Notes: generated by a model from the letters alone, not told the origin. Positions 1 to 8,931 are shown, counted from the stretch's first letter. The stretch: DNA of 64,000 bases from Microbacterium paludicola (GCF_015235415.1 NZ_JADGLL010000010.1:1-64000), one strand, 5' to 3'. Program-made: numbers and translations.

Positions 1-29
1 GTGGGGGTACCGGCCCGCTGCCCACCCCC

Positions 30-124
30 GGTTATCGAGCGAGCTTGCGAGTCGAGGTGACGGCTCGCACGGGCGGGCGGCTTGGGGTCGGTCGCTTCGG
101 CTCGCAAGCACGCACTGCAGCCGG
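30..124 (+). repeat. 96-bp-type palindromic intergenic repeat, diverged copy
   Basis: This copy begins with GGTTATCGAGCGAGC and ends in CAGCCGG. It matches three 96-bp copies at 37010-37105, 37137-37232 and 37313-37408 over most of its length; the last 20 bases are the most diverged. The terminal bases form an imperfect inverted repeat in the other copies. It lies in non-coding DNA upstream of the copD-ctaG fusion and I see no open frame in it. The role is unknown; it resembles a REP/MITE-type element. Confidence 0.75.
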
Positions 125-167
125 TGGGGTCAGAGCCGTCACAGGGTCGGCGATCTAGGCTGAACGG

Positions 168-2168
168 GTGAATCCGCGCGCGCTGCGGGCCGCCGGGCCC
201 GCGATCCTGATCGTCGCCGCGGCGCTCACCACGATCGCGGCCCTCGCCTACGGCGGTGCGGCCGATCCGCTGGCGACAGGCGATCCCGGGCCATTCGTGC
301 GCTGGGGCCTGCCGATGGCGAAGCTGCTCGTGAACGTGTCCGCCGCCGTGATGGCCGGATCGCTCGTGCTCGCGCTGTTCGCCCTGAAGGCCGGCGACCG
401 CGAGTTCGACGGCGCACTGGATGTCTCCTCCATCGGCGCCGCGGTGTTCACGGTCGCGTCGGGCGCCGTCGGCTTCCTGACGTTCCTCGACTCGTTCAAC
501 CCCGAGCTGTCGGCCGGGCCCGAGTTCGGCGCGCAACTCGGCAGGTTCCTGACCGAGGTGGAGCTCGGCCGCACGTGGCTGATGACGATGATCGCGGCGG
601 CCGTCGTGACCATCCTGACCTTCGCGGTGCGGTCGTGGACGGCGACGCTGCTGACGGCCATCCTGGCGCTCGTCTCGCTCATTCCCATGGCGACGCAGGG
701 CCACTCGGGCGAGCTGGCGAGCCACGACGCCACCGTCACGGCCCTCAGCCTCCACGTCGTCGGGGCCGCGGTGTGGCTCGGCGGGCTTGTGCTGCTCGTT
801 GTGCTGCGTCCGGTGCTGGATGCCCGGCGCGTTCCGGACGTGCTGCGGAGGTACTCGTCGATCGCGCTCGTCGCGTTCGTCGTCGTCGCGCTCTCGGGCT
901 TCGCGCGCACCCTGTCCGCCATCAGCGCGTGGGAGCAGCTCGCGACGCCGTACGGCGGCATCCTGTGCCTGAAGGTCGCGGCCCTCGTCCTGATGGGTCT
1001 GCTCGGCGCCTGGTACCGGCGCCTGCTGATCGGACGGATCGATTCGGCGAACGCGGCCCGCGCGGCGAAGGCCGGCCGCGCCTTCTGGACCCTCATCGCC
1101 GTCGAGCTCGCCTTCATGGGCATCGCCTCCGGCGCGGCCGCCGCGCTCGCGCGCACCCCGCCGCCGGCGACCGAGACGCCGTACTCGTCGACGCCCGCCG
1201 AGGTCCTGACCGACGAGCCGCTGCCGCCGGAGCTGACGTTCGACCGCTGGTTCACCACCTGGGACGTCGACCTGCTGTGGGCCTTCGTCGCGGCGGCGGG
1301 AATCGTCTTCTACCTGGCCGGCGTCATCCGGATGCGCCGGCGCGGCGACCGCTGGCCGGTGTACCGCACGGTGCTGTGGGTGCTCGGGATGCTGACCCTC
1401 TTCTGGGTCACCTCGGGCCCGGTCAACGCCTACCAGGACTACCTGTTCAGCCTGCACATGCTGGGCCACATGCTGCTGACGATGGGCATCCCGCTCCTGC
1501 TGGTGCCAGGGGCGCCCATCACCCTCGCGCTGCGGGCGATCGAGAAGCGCGACGACGGCACGCGCGGCGGCCGCGAGTGGATCATGTGGGCCGTGCACAG
1601 CCCCTTCGCGCGCGTCGTCACGCATCCGCTGGTCGCGGCCGGGATCTTCGTCGGCTCGCTCTGGGTCTTCTACTTCACGGATCTGTTCCGCTGGTCGCTG
1701 TACGACCATCTGGGGCACGTGTGGATGGTCACGCACTTCCTCATCTCGGGGTTCCTGTTCGTGATGTCGCTGACCGGGATCGATCCGCTTCCGTACCGGA
1801 TGCCGTACCCGGGCCGTCTCGTGACGCTCATCGCGGTCATGGCGATGCACGCCTTCTTCGGCGTCGCGATGATGATGCAGTCGGGCCTGATGGTCGCCGA
1901 GTGGTTCGGCGCGATGGGGCGCACGTGGGGCCCCACGCCGATGGAGGACCAGTACATCGGCGGCGGCGTGGCGTGGTCGATCGGCGAGATTCCGACGCTC
2001 ATCACGGCGATCGTGGTGGCCGTGCAGTGGAGCCGCAGCGACGAGCGCCAGCAGCGCCGCTCCGACCGCCACGCCGACCGCACGGACGACGCCGAGCTCG
2101 AGGCCTACAACGCCCGCCTCGCCCGCATCGCTGAGCGCGATGAGGCAGCCGATAAGGCCGCGCGCTGA
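168..2168 (+). CDS. CopD domain / CtaG (caa3 assembly) fusion membrane protein
   Basis: A polytopic membrane protein of 666 residues starting at a GTG. The first half (roughly residues 10-330) carries hydrophobic helices with the CopD-type segment HVVGAAVWLGGLVLL. The second half (about 365-620) looks like cytochrome c oxidase assembly factor CtaG, with histidine-rich helices around SLHMLGHMLLTMG and a C-terminal helix cluster ending in SIGEIPTLITA. The family links these domains to copper delivery across the membrane for cytochrome oxidase or copper homeostasis; the metal role here is inferred. The tail is charged and cytoplasmic. The fused architecture is known in actinobacteria. It stands alone, with the nearest downstream gene on the other strand. 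Confidence 0.88.
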   Translation: MNPRALRAAGPAILIVAAALTTIAALAYGGAADPLATGDPGPFVRWGLPMAKLLVNVSAAVMAGSLVLALFALKAGDREFDGALDVSSIGAAVFTVASGAVGFLTFLDSFNPELSAGPEFGAQLGRFLTEVELGRTWLMTMIAAAVVTILTFAVRSWTATLLTAILALVSLIPMATQGHSGELASHDATVTALSLHVVGAAVWLGGLVLLVVLRPVLDARRVPDVLRRYSSIALVAFVVVALSGFARTLSAISAWEQLATPYGGILCLKVAALVLMGLLGAWYRRLLIGRIDSANAARAAKAGRAFWTLIAVELAFMGIASGAAAALARTPPPATETPYSSTPAEVLTDEPLPPELTFDRWFTTWDVDLLWAFVAAAGIVFYLAGVIRMRRRGDRWPVYRTVLWVLGMLTLFWVTSGPVNAYQDYLFSLHMLGHMLLTMGIPLLLVPGAPITLALRAIEKRDDGTRGGREWIMWAVHSPFARVVTHPLVAAGIFVGSLWVFYFTDLFRWSLYDHLGHVWMVTHFLISGFLFVMSLTGIDPLPYRMPYPGRLVTLIAVMAMHAFFGVAMMMQSGLMVAEWFGAMGRTWGPTPMEDQYIGGGVAWSIGEIPTLITAIVVAVQWSRSDERQQRRSDRHADRTDDAELEAYNARLARIAERDEAADKAAR

Positions 2169-2206
2169 TCGATCCGGTTCCTTTTTGGGCCGCGCGCTGA
2201 TCGATC
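2156..2206 (+). repeat. 19-bp direct repeat spanning the copD-ctaG stop codon
   Basis: GGCCGCGCGCTGATCGATC occurs at 2156-2174, covering the last codons and TGA of the CopD-CtaG gene, and again exactly at 2188-2206. The two copies are separated by 13 bases that include a run of five T. The second copy runs into the palindromic repeat that starts at 2199. Confidence 0.8.
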
Positions 2207-2243
2207 GCTCGGCCGACGCTTCGCGCCGACACTCGCGCTCGAT
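2199..2243 (+). repeat. 45-bp palindromic intergenic repeat, copy 1
   Basis: The unit begins GATCGATCGCTCGGCCGACGC and ends CTCGAT. It recurs at 2337-2381 in the same orientation with a few substitutions. A related core, CCGACGCTCCGCGCCGGC, lies near 36865-36903. It is palindromic in character, non-coding and GC-rich. Confidence 0.7.
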
Positions 2244-2336
2244 TGGCTGTCGCTTCGCTCCATCCGGGGCGCGCTGGTGGGCCGCTCCGCGGCACGGTCG
2301 CTTCGCTCCCAGAGGGGTACAGCGGGCGGTGACCCG

Positions 2337-2381
2337 GATCGATCGCTCGGCCGACGCTCCGCGCCGGCGCTCGCGATCGAT
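2337..2381 (+). repeat. 45-bp palindromic intergenic repeat, copy 2
   Basis: Second copy of the unit at 2199-2243. It sits six bases beyond the stop codon of the minus-strand gene ending at 2388, so it could also act as transcription-ending structure for that gene. The core CCGACGCTCCGCGCCGGC is shared with the element near 36865-36903. Confidence 0.7.
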
Positions 2382-2387
2382 GATTAC

Positions 2388-3503
2388 TCAGCGCAGCGCG
2401 GGGCTGCCCACGAGGATCGACGCCGTGCCGTCGGACAGGATGTCGACCGTGCCGTCGATCACGAACGGCACGTCCTCGCTGTAGTGGTAGATCAGGCCGT
2501 TGAAGATCGAGCGCACGTCGGCCTCGATGTGCGCCGTGCCGGTCGCGGGCGAGATCGCCCAGTAGGCGCCGTCGGGCACGATCTCGACGTTCGGCTCCGA
2601 GGGGATGCTCCAGGCGATCGTGTCGGCGAACACCCGGTCGTCGATCTGGATGCCGAATGGGCAGCCGCTCGGCTGCAGCACCTGCTGCGTCGAGCACTCG
2701 GCGAGGAAGGCGGACACCTTCTCCTTCACGACCTGCGTGAACGCCTTGGTGGGCTCGGCCTGCACCTCGAGCGGAACGCTCTTCAGCGCCGCGTCGGCCA
2801 GCACCTTCACGGGCCCGGTCTCGGCGGTGGCGGTGTCGACCTCCACGCTGTAGATACCCGGCGAGAAGACGAGCAGCGACACCGGGGCGACCGGATCGGC
2901 CTTCTCCCTGTCGGGGGAGACCTGGCGCTTGTCCATCTCGAAGCCGTTGACCGAGAACTGCATCGATCCGAGCACGGTCGCGCGGATCTCCGCGAGCGGG
3001 CTCGTCGCGAAGCCCCAGCGCGGTGTGAGGCCGTCCGACCCCACCTGCGTGACGTGGAAGGTCGTCTTCCCGGCGACGCCGTCGATCGCGTAGGTCGCGG
3101 TGACCTCGATCTCCTCGTCGCCGACGGGCTTCTCGGTGACGGCGACATCGGTCAGCTCGAACGTCAGGGCGGCGCTGCGCAGCAGCGCGTCGGACGACGT
3201 GATGGGCAGCCCCGCGGCCTCGAGATCGGTGTCGTCCAGAGCGACGCCGGGGACGGCGAGCGCGGCGGCGGCGTCCCCGTCGGCGATCATCCCGATGTAC
3301 CGCTCGACGAACGCGCTGGGGCCCCAGAACAGGCGGTACAGCGACGAGAAGCCCGCCCAGATCGCCGCGGCGAGGAGGACGCCGACGATGCCGAGCAGCA
3401 GCAGGTCGCGCGTGAGCCGGGAGCGCGCCCGGCGCTCCGCCGGTTCCGCCGTGCCGCCGGGCGCCGCCGCGGCCGGGGTCGCCGTCGCGGTCGCCTGATC
3501 CAT
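2388..3503 (-). CDS. membrane-anchored conserved hypothetical protein
   Basis: A 371-residue protein with an Ala/Thr-rich cytoplasmic N terminus, one transmembrane helix (about residues 33-56, LLLLGIVGVLLAAAIWAG) and a large exported part of about 310 residues. A CxxxxxxxxxxC pair (ECSTQQVLQPSGCPFG) could form a disulfide outside the membrane. It has no catalytic motif I recognise. The exported part looks like repeated beta-rich segments with similar phrases such as VALDDTDLEAAGLPITSSD, as in actinobacterial secreted proteins of unknown function. It is a single-gene unit flanked by repeats downstream and by the helicase on the other strand. Confidence 0.75.
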   Translation of the reverse strand: MDQATATATPAAAAPGGTAEPAERRARSRLTRDLLLLGIVGVLLAAAIWAGFSSLYRLFWGPSAFVERYIGMIADGDAAAALAVPGVALDDTDLEAAGLPITSSDALLRSAALTFELTDVAVTEKPVGDEEIEVTATYAIDGVAGKTTFHVTQVGSDGLTPRWGFATSPLAEIRATVLGSMQFSVNGFEMDKRQVSPDREKADPVAPVSLLVFSPGIYSVEVDTATAETGPVKVLADAALKSVPLEVQAEPTKAFTQVVKEKVSAFLAECSTQQVLQPSGCPFGIQIDDRVFADTIAWSIPSEPNVEIVPDGAYWAISPATGTAHIEADVRSIFNGLIYHYSEDVPFVIDGTVDILSDGTASILVGSPALR

Positions 3504-3621
3504 TGGGCCAGTCTACGAAAGCCCGTTCCGGCTCATCCTGAATGGTGTCATCGGCGCCCGATGCGCGGCGAGAGTGCACAGCTGACCGCGTCACACGGCA
3601 TCCGATGGGAGGATGGATGTC

Positions 3622-5004
3622 ATGCCCGCGCTGTCCCCCGAGCAGGAGGAGCTCTTCCGCCTCATCGAGGACACGCGCGAGCACGTCTTCGTCACCGGAC
3701 GCGCCGGCACCGGCAAGTCGACGCTGCTGAACCACCTCTCGTGGAACACGAAGAAGCAGATCGCGGTCTGCGCGCCGACCGGCGTCGCGGCGCTGAACGT
3801 CGAGGGGCAGACGATCCACTCGCTGTTCAAGCTGCCGATCGGACTGATCGCCGACAGCGACATCGAGCAGAACGACGCGACCCGCAAGCTGCTCAACGCG
3901 ATCGACACGCTCGTGATCGACGAGATCTCGATGGTCAACGCCGACCTGATGGACGCGATCGACCGCTCGCTGCGCCAGGCGCGGGGACGCCGCGGCGAGC
4001 CGTTCGGCGGGGTGCAGATCGTGATGTTCGGCGACCCGTACCAGCTGGCCCCGGTGCCGCCGCGCGGCGACGAGGCGCGGTACATCCAGGACCACTACCG
4101 GTCGTTCTGGTTCTTCGACGCGCACGTCTGGGCCGGGCGCGAGCCGGAGGGCGACGGGCTGATCGAGCTCGGCCGGCACGGCGCCGAGCTCCACATCCGC
4201 GAGCTCACCCACATCCATCGGCAGGACGACGACGCGTTCAAGGCGATGCTCAACGCCGTCCGCTACGGCCGGGTGACGAAGGAGATCGCGGACATCCTGA
4301 ACGCGAAGGGCGCGCGCACGCCCCCGGAGGATCCGGATCATCCGATCATCACGCTCGCGACGCGCAACGACCGCGTCAACGCGATCAACGCGAAGCACCT
4401 GGCGCAGCTGCCGGGGCGCGAGCAGACCGCGAAGGCCGAGGTGAGCGGCGACTTCGGCCGTGGGGACGTGTACCCCGCCGACCCCGACCTGAAGCTCAAG
4501 ATCGGCGCGCAGGTGATGTTCCTCCGCAACGACACCGGATCGCCGGGGGAGCCGCCGCGCTGGGTGAACGGCACGATCGGCACCGTCACCCGGATCGTCG
4601 GCGAGACCGTGCGCGTGGACGTCGACGGCGAGGAGGTCGAGGTGGAGCCGGCCGTCTGGGAGAAGTATCGCTACGCGTACGACCCGATCGGCCGCAAGCT
4701 CACGCGCGAGGTCGTCGCGGAGTTCACGCAGTTCCCGCTGCGTCTGGCGTGGGCCGTCACGATCCACAAGTCGCAGGGGAAGACGTACGACCGGGCCGTC
4801 GTGGATCTCGGCGCCGGCGCCTTCGCCCCCGGGCAGACCTACGTCGCGCTCAGCCGGCTGACCTCGCTCGAGGGCCTGTACCTCTCGCGACCGCTGCGGC
4901 CGAGCGACATCCGCGTCGACCAGGATGTGCGCCGGTTCATGCGCGCCGTGTGGGAGCAGCGGCAGGCCGCAGCCGCAACGGGGACGGCGGCCGCCACACC
5001 GTAG
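3622..5004 (+). CDS. PIF1-like ATP-dependent DNA helicase
   Basis: A superfamily 1B helicase of the PIF1/RecD type. Near the N terminus it has the Walker A motif GRAGTGKST, then the CAPTGVAALNVEGQTIHSLF signature, motif II DEISMVNADLMDAID and the GDPYQLAPVPP segment. The C-terminal half ends with the UvrD_C_2-like motif AVTIHKSQGKTYDRAVVDLG and YVALSRLTSLEGL. The family unwinds DNA 5' to 3', resolving structured DNA and replication obstacles. An in-frame ATG at 3613 abuts the GGGAGG ribosome site at 3607-3612, so the ATG at 3622, nine bases away, is the better start. The next gene is on the same strand 28 bases on. Confidence 0.9.
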   Translation: MPALSPEQEELFRLIEDTREHVFVTGRAGTGKSTLLNHLSWNTKKQIAVCAPTGVAALNVEGQTIHSLFKLPIGLIADSDIEQNDATRKLLNAIDTLVIDEISMVNADLMDAIDRSLRQARGRRGEPFGGVQIVMFGDPYQLAPVPPRGDEARYIQDHYRSFWFFDAHVWAGREPEGDGLIELGRHGAELHIRELTHIHRQDDDAFKAMLNAVRYGRVTKEIADILNAKGARTPPEDPDHPIITLATRNDRVNAINAKHLAQLPGREQTAKAEVSGDFGRGDVYPADPDLKLKIGAQVMFLRNDTGSPGEPPRWVNGTIGTVTRIVGETVRVDVDGEEVEVEPAVWEKYRYAYDPIGRKLTREVVAEFTQFPLRLAWAVTIHKSQGKTYDRAVVDLGAGAFAPGQTYVALSRLTSLEGLYLSRPLRPSDIRVDQDVRRFMRAVWEQRQAAAATGTAAATP

Positions 5005-5032
5005 ACTCTGTGGACGGGCGATCGGGGGTGTC

Positions 5033-6316
5033 ATGCGGATGACGGATCGAGCACGTCGCGCAGTGGCAGCGCTCGCGGCGGCCGCGGCGATTGCCGTGGC
5101 CTTGAGCGGGTGCACGGGGGGCGAGACGACGTTGGCGGGGACGCCGCAGCAGGTCGCGGGGGAGCTTCCCGCCGACACTGTCGAGCAGCTCCAGTCGGCG
5201 GTCGAACACGCGATGGCGGCGACCGGATCCTCCGGTGCGATCGTCGGGGTGTGGGTTCCCTGGGCGGGCGCCTGGGTCAGCGGCCTCGGTACGACGGCCC
5301 ACGACTCGGACACCCCGGTCACGACCGACATGGCGTTCCGCATCACCTCGATGACCCGGCCGATGACATGCGACGTGCTCTACGGGATGGTGGAGGACGG
5401 GATCGTCGGGCTCGACGACAGCGTCGCCAAGTACGTGCCGAGCACGCCGAACCTCGGCGAGGTCACGCTCCGGCACCTGTGCGACAACAGCTCGGGCCTC
5501 GGGCGGTCGAGCGACACGCTGATCCACGACGTGCTGCGCACCCCCGAGCGCCAGTGGCACCCGCGCGAGGTCGCCGCGGCGGGCCTCGGCAAGGAGAGCA
5601 GCGAGGCGGGCGTGGCGTTCACCGACTCCGACACCGGCTACCTGCTGCTCGGCATGGCGCTGCAGAACGCAGCGCGCGAGTCGATGCCGGCGCTCATCCG
5701 GGAGTACGTGACCCAGCCGCTCGGGTTGCAGGCGACCGGCCTTCCCGGGGCGGCGGCCGCGGCTCCGGGAGATCCCGCGCTGCCGGGGTACTTCTCGGAC
5801 CAGGCGGACCGCGACGCGGGCTGCACCGCTCCGCGCGATTACACCGTGCTGTCGTCGAGCTTCGGCTTCACCGACTCGGGTGGTGTGTCGACGATCGATG
5901 AGCTCGGTGTGTACACCGCCTCCCTCGCCGCCCGGGCAAAGGAGGGTGACGGCCTCGCGCCGCGCTGGAGCGGCGCCAAGCCCGTCAGCACCAAGAGCGA
6001 CTCCTGGTACCAGTACGCCGGCGGCACCTTCATCGCGGGCTCGATGATCGGCCAGCAGGGCGCGACGCCCGGGTACCTGACGAGCGCGTACGCCGACGTC
6101 GACAACGGTCTCACCGTCGCCGTGGTGCTCAACAACTCGGCGGCCCCGGAGTCGCTCGTCGGCTATCTCGCCAAGGAGCTCGCGGCGATCGTGTCGAAGG
6201 TGCCGGCGCGTGAGGGTGAGACCGCCCCCGAGTTCGGCCTTCCCTGGACCGCCGACGACTACCACCAGCGCGTCGCCGACCGCGCGATCTGCCCGATCGA
6301 CGACGCGGCAGAGTGA
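5033..6316 (+). CDS. beta-lactamase-fold (S12 family) lipoprotein, probably catalytically inactive
   Basis: A 427-residue lipoprotein with an N-terminal signal and lipobox LSGC (Cys27). The rest fits the serine hydrolase / DD-peptidase (class C beta-lactamase) fold, with a recognisable helix after FRITSMT, the DSVAKYVPS segment and a GATPGYLT end motif. All three catalytic motifs are altered. S-x-x-K is S-M-T-R (106-109), so the general-base lysine is arginine; Y-x-N is D-S-D (198-200); and the K/H-T-G box is Q-Q-G (341-343). I infer a surface protein that binds a ligand or peptidoglycan without turnover, or a different chemistry. The ATG at 5033 is preceded by a G-rich ribosome site. Its stop overlaps the next gene by 4 nt (GTGA). 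Confidence 0.85.
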   Translation: MRMTDRARRAVAALAAAAAIAVALSGCTGGETTLAGTPQQVAGELPADTVEQLQSAVEHAMAATGSSGAIVGVWVPWAGAWVSGLGTTAHDSDTPVTTDMAFRITSMTRPMTCDVLYGMVEDGIVGLDDSVAKYVPSTPNLGEVTLRHLCDNSSGLGRSSDTLIHDVLRTPERQWHPREVAAAGLGKESSEAGVAFTDSDTGYLLLGMALQNAARESMPALIREYVTQPLGLQATGLPGAAAAAPGDPALPGYFSDQADRDAGCTAPRDYTVLSSSFGFTDSGGVSTIDELGVYTASLAARAKEGDGLAPRWSGAKPVSTKSDSWYQYAGGTFIAGSMIGQQGATPGYLTSAYADVDNGLTVAVVLNNSAAPESLVGYLAKELAAIVSKVPAREGETAPEFGLPWTADDYHQRVADRAICPIDDAAE

Positions 6317-7197
6317 CGGCGCGCGGCTCGTCGTCCGGGTTCGCGGCGGGGCTCGTCGCCCTCGGCCTCGCCTGCCAGGAGATCGGCGCCGCCATCGCGG
6401 TGCTGCTGTTCCCGCACACCGGCCCGCTCGGGATGGTGATGCTGCGGCTCGTGTTCTCGGCGCTCATCCTGCTCGCGATCGCGCGGCCGGCCGTGCGCGG
6501 CCGAACGCGTCACGAGTGGGCGACGGTCGCGCGGCTCGGCATCGCCCTGGCGGTGATGAACGGCTTCTTCTACGTGGCGCTCGAGCGCCTCGCTCTCGGA
6601 GTGACAGTGACGATCGAGGTGCTCGGTCCGCTCGCGCTGGCGATCCTCGTCGCCGGCACTCGCACGGCGTGGGTCTGGGCCGGCCTCGCCCTGGCCGGCG
6701 TCATCGCCCTGGGCGGCGGGGGATGGGAGCGGCTCGACCCCGTCGGCGTGCTGTGCGCGCTGGGCGCGGCGGTGAGCTGGGCGTTCTACATCCGCGGACA
6801 GGCGCGCGTGGGGCGGGCGTTCCCCAAGCTCGAGGGGCTCGCGCTGGCGATGGCGATCGGCGCCCTGATCTCCCTGCCGTTCGGCATCGTGACGGCCGGG
6901 CCGGCCCTGCTGCGACCCGACCTCCTGGCGCTCGGCGCGGCGGTCGCCATCCTGTCGTCCACCATCCCATACGCGCTCGAGCTGATCGCGCTGCGCCGGC
7001 TCACCGAGGCGGCCTTCGGCATCCTGATGAGCCTGGCGCCGGCAACCGCCGCGCTCGCCGGCTGGATCCTGCTCGGCCAGCAGCTCGCCTGGCTCGAGAT
7101 CCTCGGCCTGGTGCTCGTCGTGTGCGCGAGCGCCGGCGCCGTGTGGACCTCGCGCGGGCGACGTCGGCCCGAGCCGGTGGCGGAGCCGCTGGCGTAG
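6313..7197 (+). CDS. EamA/DMT-family exporter (RhtA-like)
   Basis: A 294-residue integral membrane protein with about ten helices in two repeated halves, typical of the drug/metabolite transporter superfamily. The arrangement and motifs such as VTIEVLGPLALAIL and STIPYALELIALRRL resemble the threonine/homoserine exporter RhtA group. The family exports amino acids or small metabolites; the substrate here is unknown. The GTG start overlaps the stop of the upstream lipoprotein by 4 nt, so the two are probably translated together. The C terminus is short, charged and cytoplasmic. Confidence 0.85.
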   Translation: MTARGSSSGFAAGLVALGLACQEIGAAIAVLLFPHTGPLGMVMLRLVFSALILLAIARPAVRGRTRHEWATVARLGIALAVMNGFFYVALERLALGVTVTIEVLGPLALAILVAGTRTAWVWAGLALAGVIALGGGGWERLDPVGVLCALGAAVSWAFYIRGQARVGRAFPKLEGLALAMAIGALISLPFGIVTAGPALLRPDLLALGAAVAILSSTIPYALELIALRRLTEAAFGILMSLAPATAALAGWILLGQQLAWLEILGLVLVVCASAGAVWTSRGRRRPEPVAEPLA

Positions 7198-7273
7198 CGT
7201 GTGCGGCGGCTGGTCCCGGCGACGTGCACCGTCATCCGGATCCGCGAAGCGCTCGGCCTTGAGAGAATCGGGC

Positions 7274-8194
7274 ATGGTCGCCGCGCTTCCCCTTGACATC
7301 CGGGTCCCGATCCTGAACGCGCCGATGGGCGGCATCGCCGGCGGGGCGCTCGCCGCCGCCGTCTCCCAGGCGGGCGGGCTCGGGATGATCGGCATGGGCA
7401 GTTCGGGGAGCGTCGCATCGCTGCAGCGGCAGCTGCCTCTCGTGCCCGCGGGCGTGCGCGTAGGGATCGGCCTCGTCGACTGGGTCGTGCGGAAGGAGCC
7501 TGGGCTGCTCGATCTCGCCCTCGACGCCGAGCCCGTGGTGCTGTCGGTGAGCTTCGGCGACGACGTTGACTGGATCTCCCGGGCCCACGACCGCGGTGTG
7601 TTCGCGGCGGCCCAGGTGTTCGACGCGGCCGGTGTCGAGCGTGCGGATGCCGCCGGTGCCGACCTGATCGTCGTGCGCGGGCGGGAGGCCGGCGGCCACG
7701 GGCGCCCGCTCGCTGACCGTGATGCGCTGCTCGACGCGGCAGCGGACCTGACCTCGCGGCCGGGGCTCGCTGCCGGGGCGATCGCGACGGCGGCGGATGT
7801 GCGACGCGCCATGGACCGTGGTGCGAGCGGAGTGTGGGTGGGAACGGCGTTCGCCGCGTGCCGCGAGTCGCTCGCCTCGCCGGGAACGCGCCGGGCGCTG
7901 ATCGAGGCGCGGCCCGAGGACACCATCCTGACCTCCGCGTTCGACCAGGCCGCCGGCTACGGCTGGCCGGCCGACATCCCCGAGCGAGTGCTCGACAACG
8001 ACTTCACGCGGCGCTGGGCCGACGGCGTCGAGGGCGCTGCCGCCGAGCAGCTCGCGGCCGCGAACGCCGCCGACGACCCGCGCGGAATGTCGATCAACGC
8101 CGGCCTCGGCGTCGGCGAGTTACGCGAGGAGCGCACCGCCGCCGAGGTGCTCGCCGCGCTCGCCGGAGAGAGTGTGACTGGCCACGCATCGTGA
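7274..8194 (+). CDS. nitronate monooxygenase (2-nitropropane dioxygenase family)
   Basis: A 306-residue FMN-dependent TIM-barrel enzyme. The N-terminal PILNAPMGGIAGG and GGLGMIGMG segments are the flavin-binding signature. GREAGGHGR contains the catalytic histidine (His142), and AIATAADVRRAMDRGASGVWVGTAF is the phosphate-binding end of the barrel. The family oxidises propionate 3-nitronate and alkyl nitronates, detoxifying nitro compounds. The ATG at 7274 was chosen because the conserved fold begins there. The stop codon overlaps the GTG of the following glutamine amidotransferase by 4 nt, so the two form a coupled pair. Confidence 0.9.
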   Translation: MVAALPLDIRVPILNAPMGGIAGGALAAAVSQAGGLGMIGMGSSGSVASLQRQLPLVPAGVRVGIGLVDWVVRKEPGLLDLALDAEPVVLSVSFGDDVDWISRAHDRGVFAAAQVFDAAGVERADAAGADLIVVRGREAGGHGRPLADRDALLDAAADLTSRPGLAAGAIATAADVRRAMDRGASGVWVGTAFAACRESLASPGTRRALIEARPEDTILTSAFDQAAGYGWPADIPERVLDNDFTRRWADGVEGAAAEQLAAANAADDPRGMSINAGLGVGELREERTAAEVLAALAGESVTGHAS

Positions 8195-8931
8195 GCCGCA
8201 TGCGCCCTTTCGTCCTTCTCGCCACGCGTCCGGAAGATGGACCCGCGGACGAGGAGTACGCGCTGTTCCTGCGGTACGGCGGGCTTCGCCCCGAGGACCT
8301 CATCCGGGTGCGACTCGAGGCAGGACCGATGCCCGTGCTCGATCTCGACGCCATCTCGGGGATCTTCGTCGGCGGCAGCCCCTTCAACGCCTCGGATCCG
8401 GATGCGCGGAAGCCGGCGGTCCAGCGGCGGGTCGAGGCCGAGTTCGAGGTGCTGCTGCGCGAGGTCGTCGCCCGGGACATCCCGTTTCTCGGCGCCTGCT
8501 ACGGCGTCGGGACGCTCGGCTCCCACATCGGGGCCACGATCGGCCAGGAGTTCGGGGAGCCGGTCGGGGTCGTCCCCGTCACGCTCACCGACGCGGGCCT
8601 GACGGATCCCCTGCTGCGGGGGATGCCGCCGACGTTCAACGCCTTCGTCGGGCACAAGGAGGCGATCAGCTCGCTGCCGGGCTCCGCCGTGCTGCTGGCG
8701 TCGTCCCCCGGCTCGCCGGTGCAGATGTTCCGGGTCGGTCGCCGCGTCTACGCCACGCAGTTCCACCCGGAGCTCGACGTCGACGGCATCGCGACGCGCA
8801 TTCGCGCGTATGCCCGCCACGGGTACTTCGCCCCGGACGAGCTGGAAGACACCCTCGCGGCCGTCGCGCGGGTACCGGTCACTGAGACGGGCCGCATCCT
8901 GCGACGGTTCGTCGAGCTGTTCGCGCGCTGA
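8191..8931 (+). CDS. class I glutamine amidotransferase, copy 1 (GMP-synthase-like)
   Basis: A 246-residue stand-alone GATase1 protein. The nucleophile elbow GACYG holds Cys103, and His192-x-Glu194 (QFHPEL) completes the triad, so it should be active. Such proteins hydrolyse glutamine or gamma-glutamyl amides; the true substrate is unknown. The GTG at 8191 overlaps the nitronate monooxygenase stop (GTGA); a later ATG at 8200 is possible. The GTG is favoured because the paralogue at 11443 begins with the same GTGAGCCGC sequence but lacks that ATG. The paralogue differs at roughly 25 of about 243 aligned residues, pointing to a fairly recent duplication. Confidence 0.88.
   Translation: MSRMRPFVLLATRPEDGPADEEYALFLRYGGLRPEDLIRVRLEAGPMPVLDLDAISGIFVGGSPFNASDPDARKPAVQRRVEAEFEVLLREVVARDIPFLGACYGVGTLGSHIGATIGQEFGEPVGVVPVTLTDAGLTDPLLRGMPPTFNAFVGHKEAISSLPGSAVLLASSPGSPVQMFRVGRRVYATQFHPELDVDGIATRIRAYARHGYFAPDELEDTLAAVARVPVTETGRILRRFVELFAR

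Noticed and set aside
2002..5346. Very long open frame on the minus strand opposite the helicase and lipoprotein genes
   Set aside because: High-GC shadow frame: Arg/Asp/Ala-rich composition and no family motif, while the opposite strand encodes clear domain proteins.
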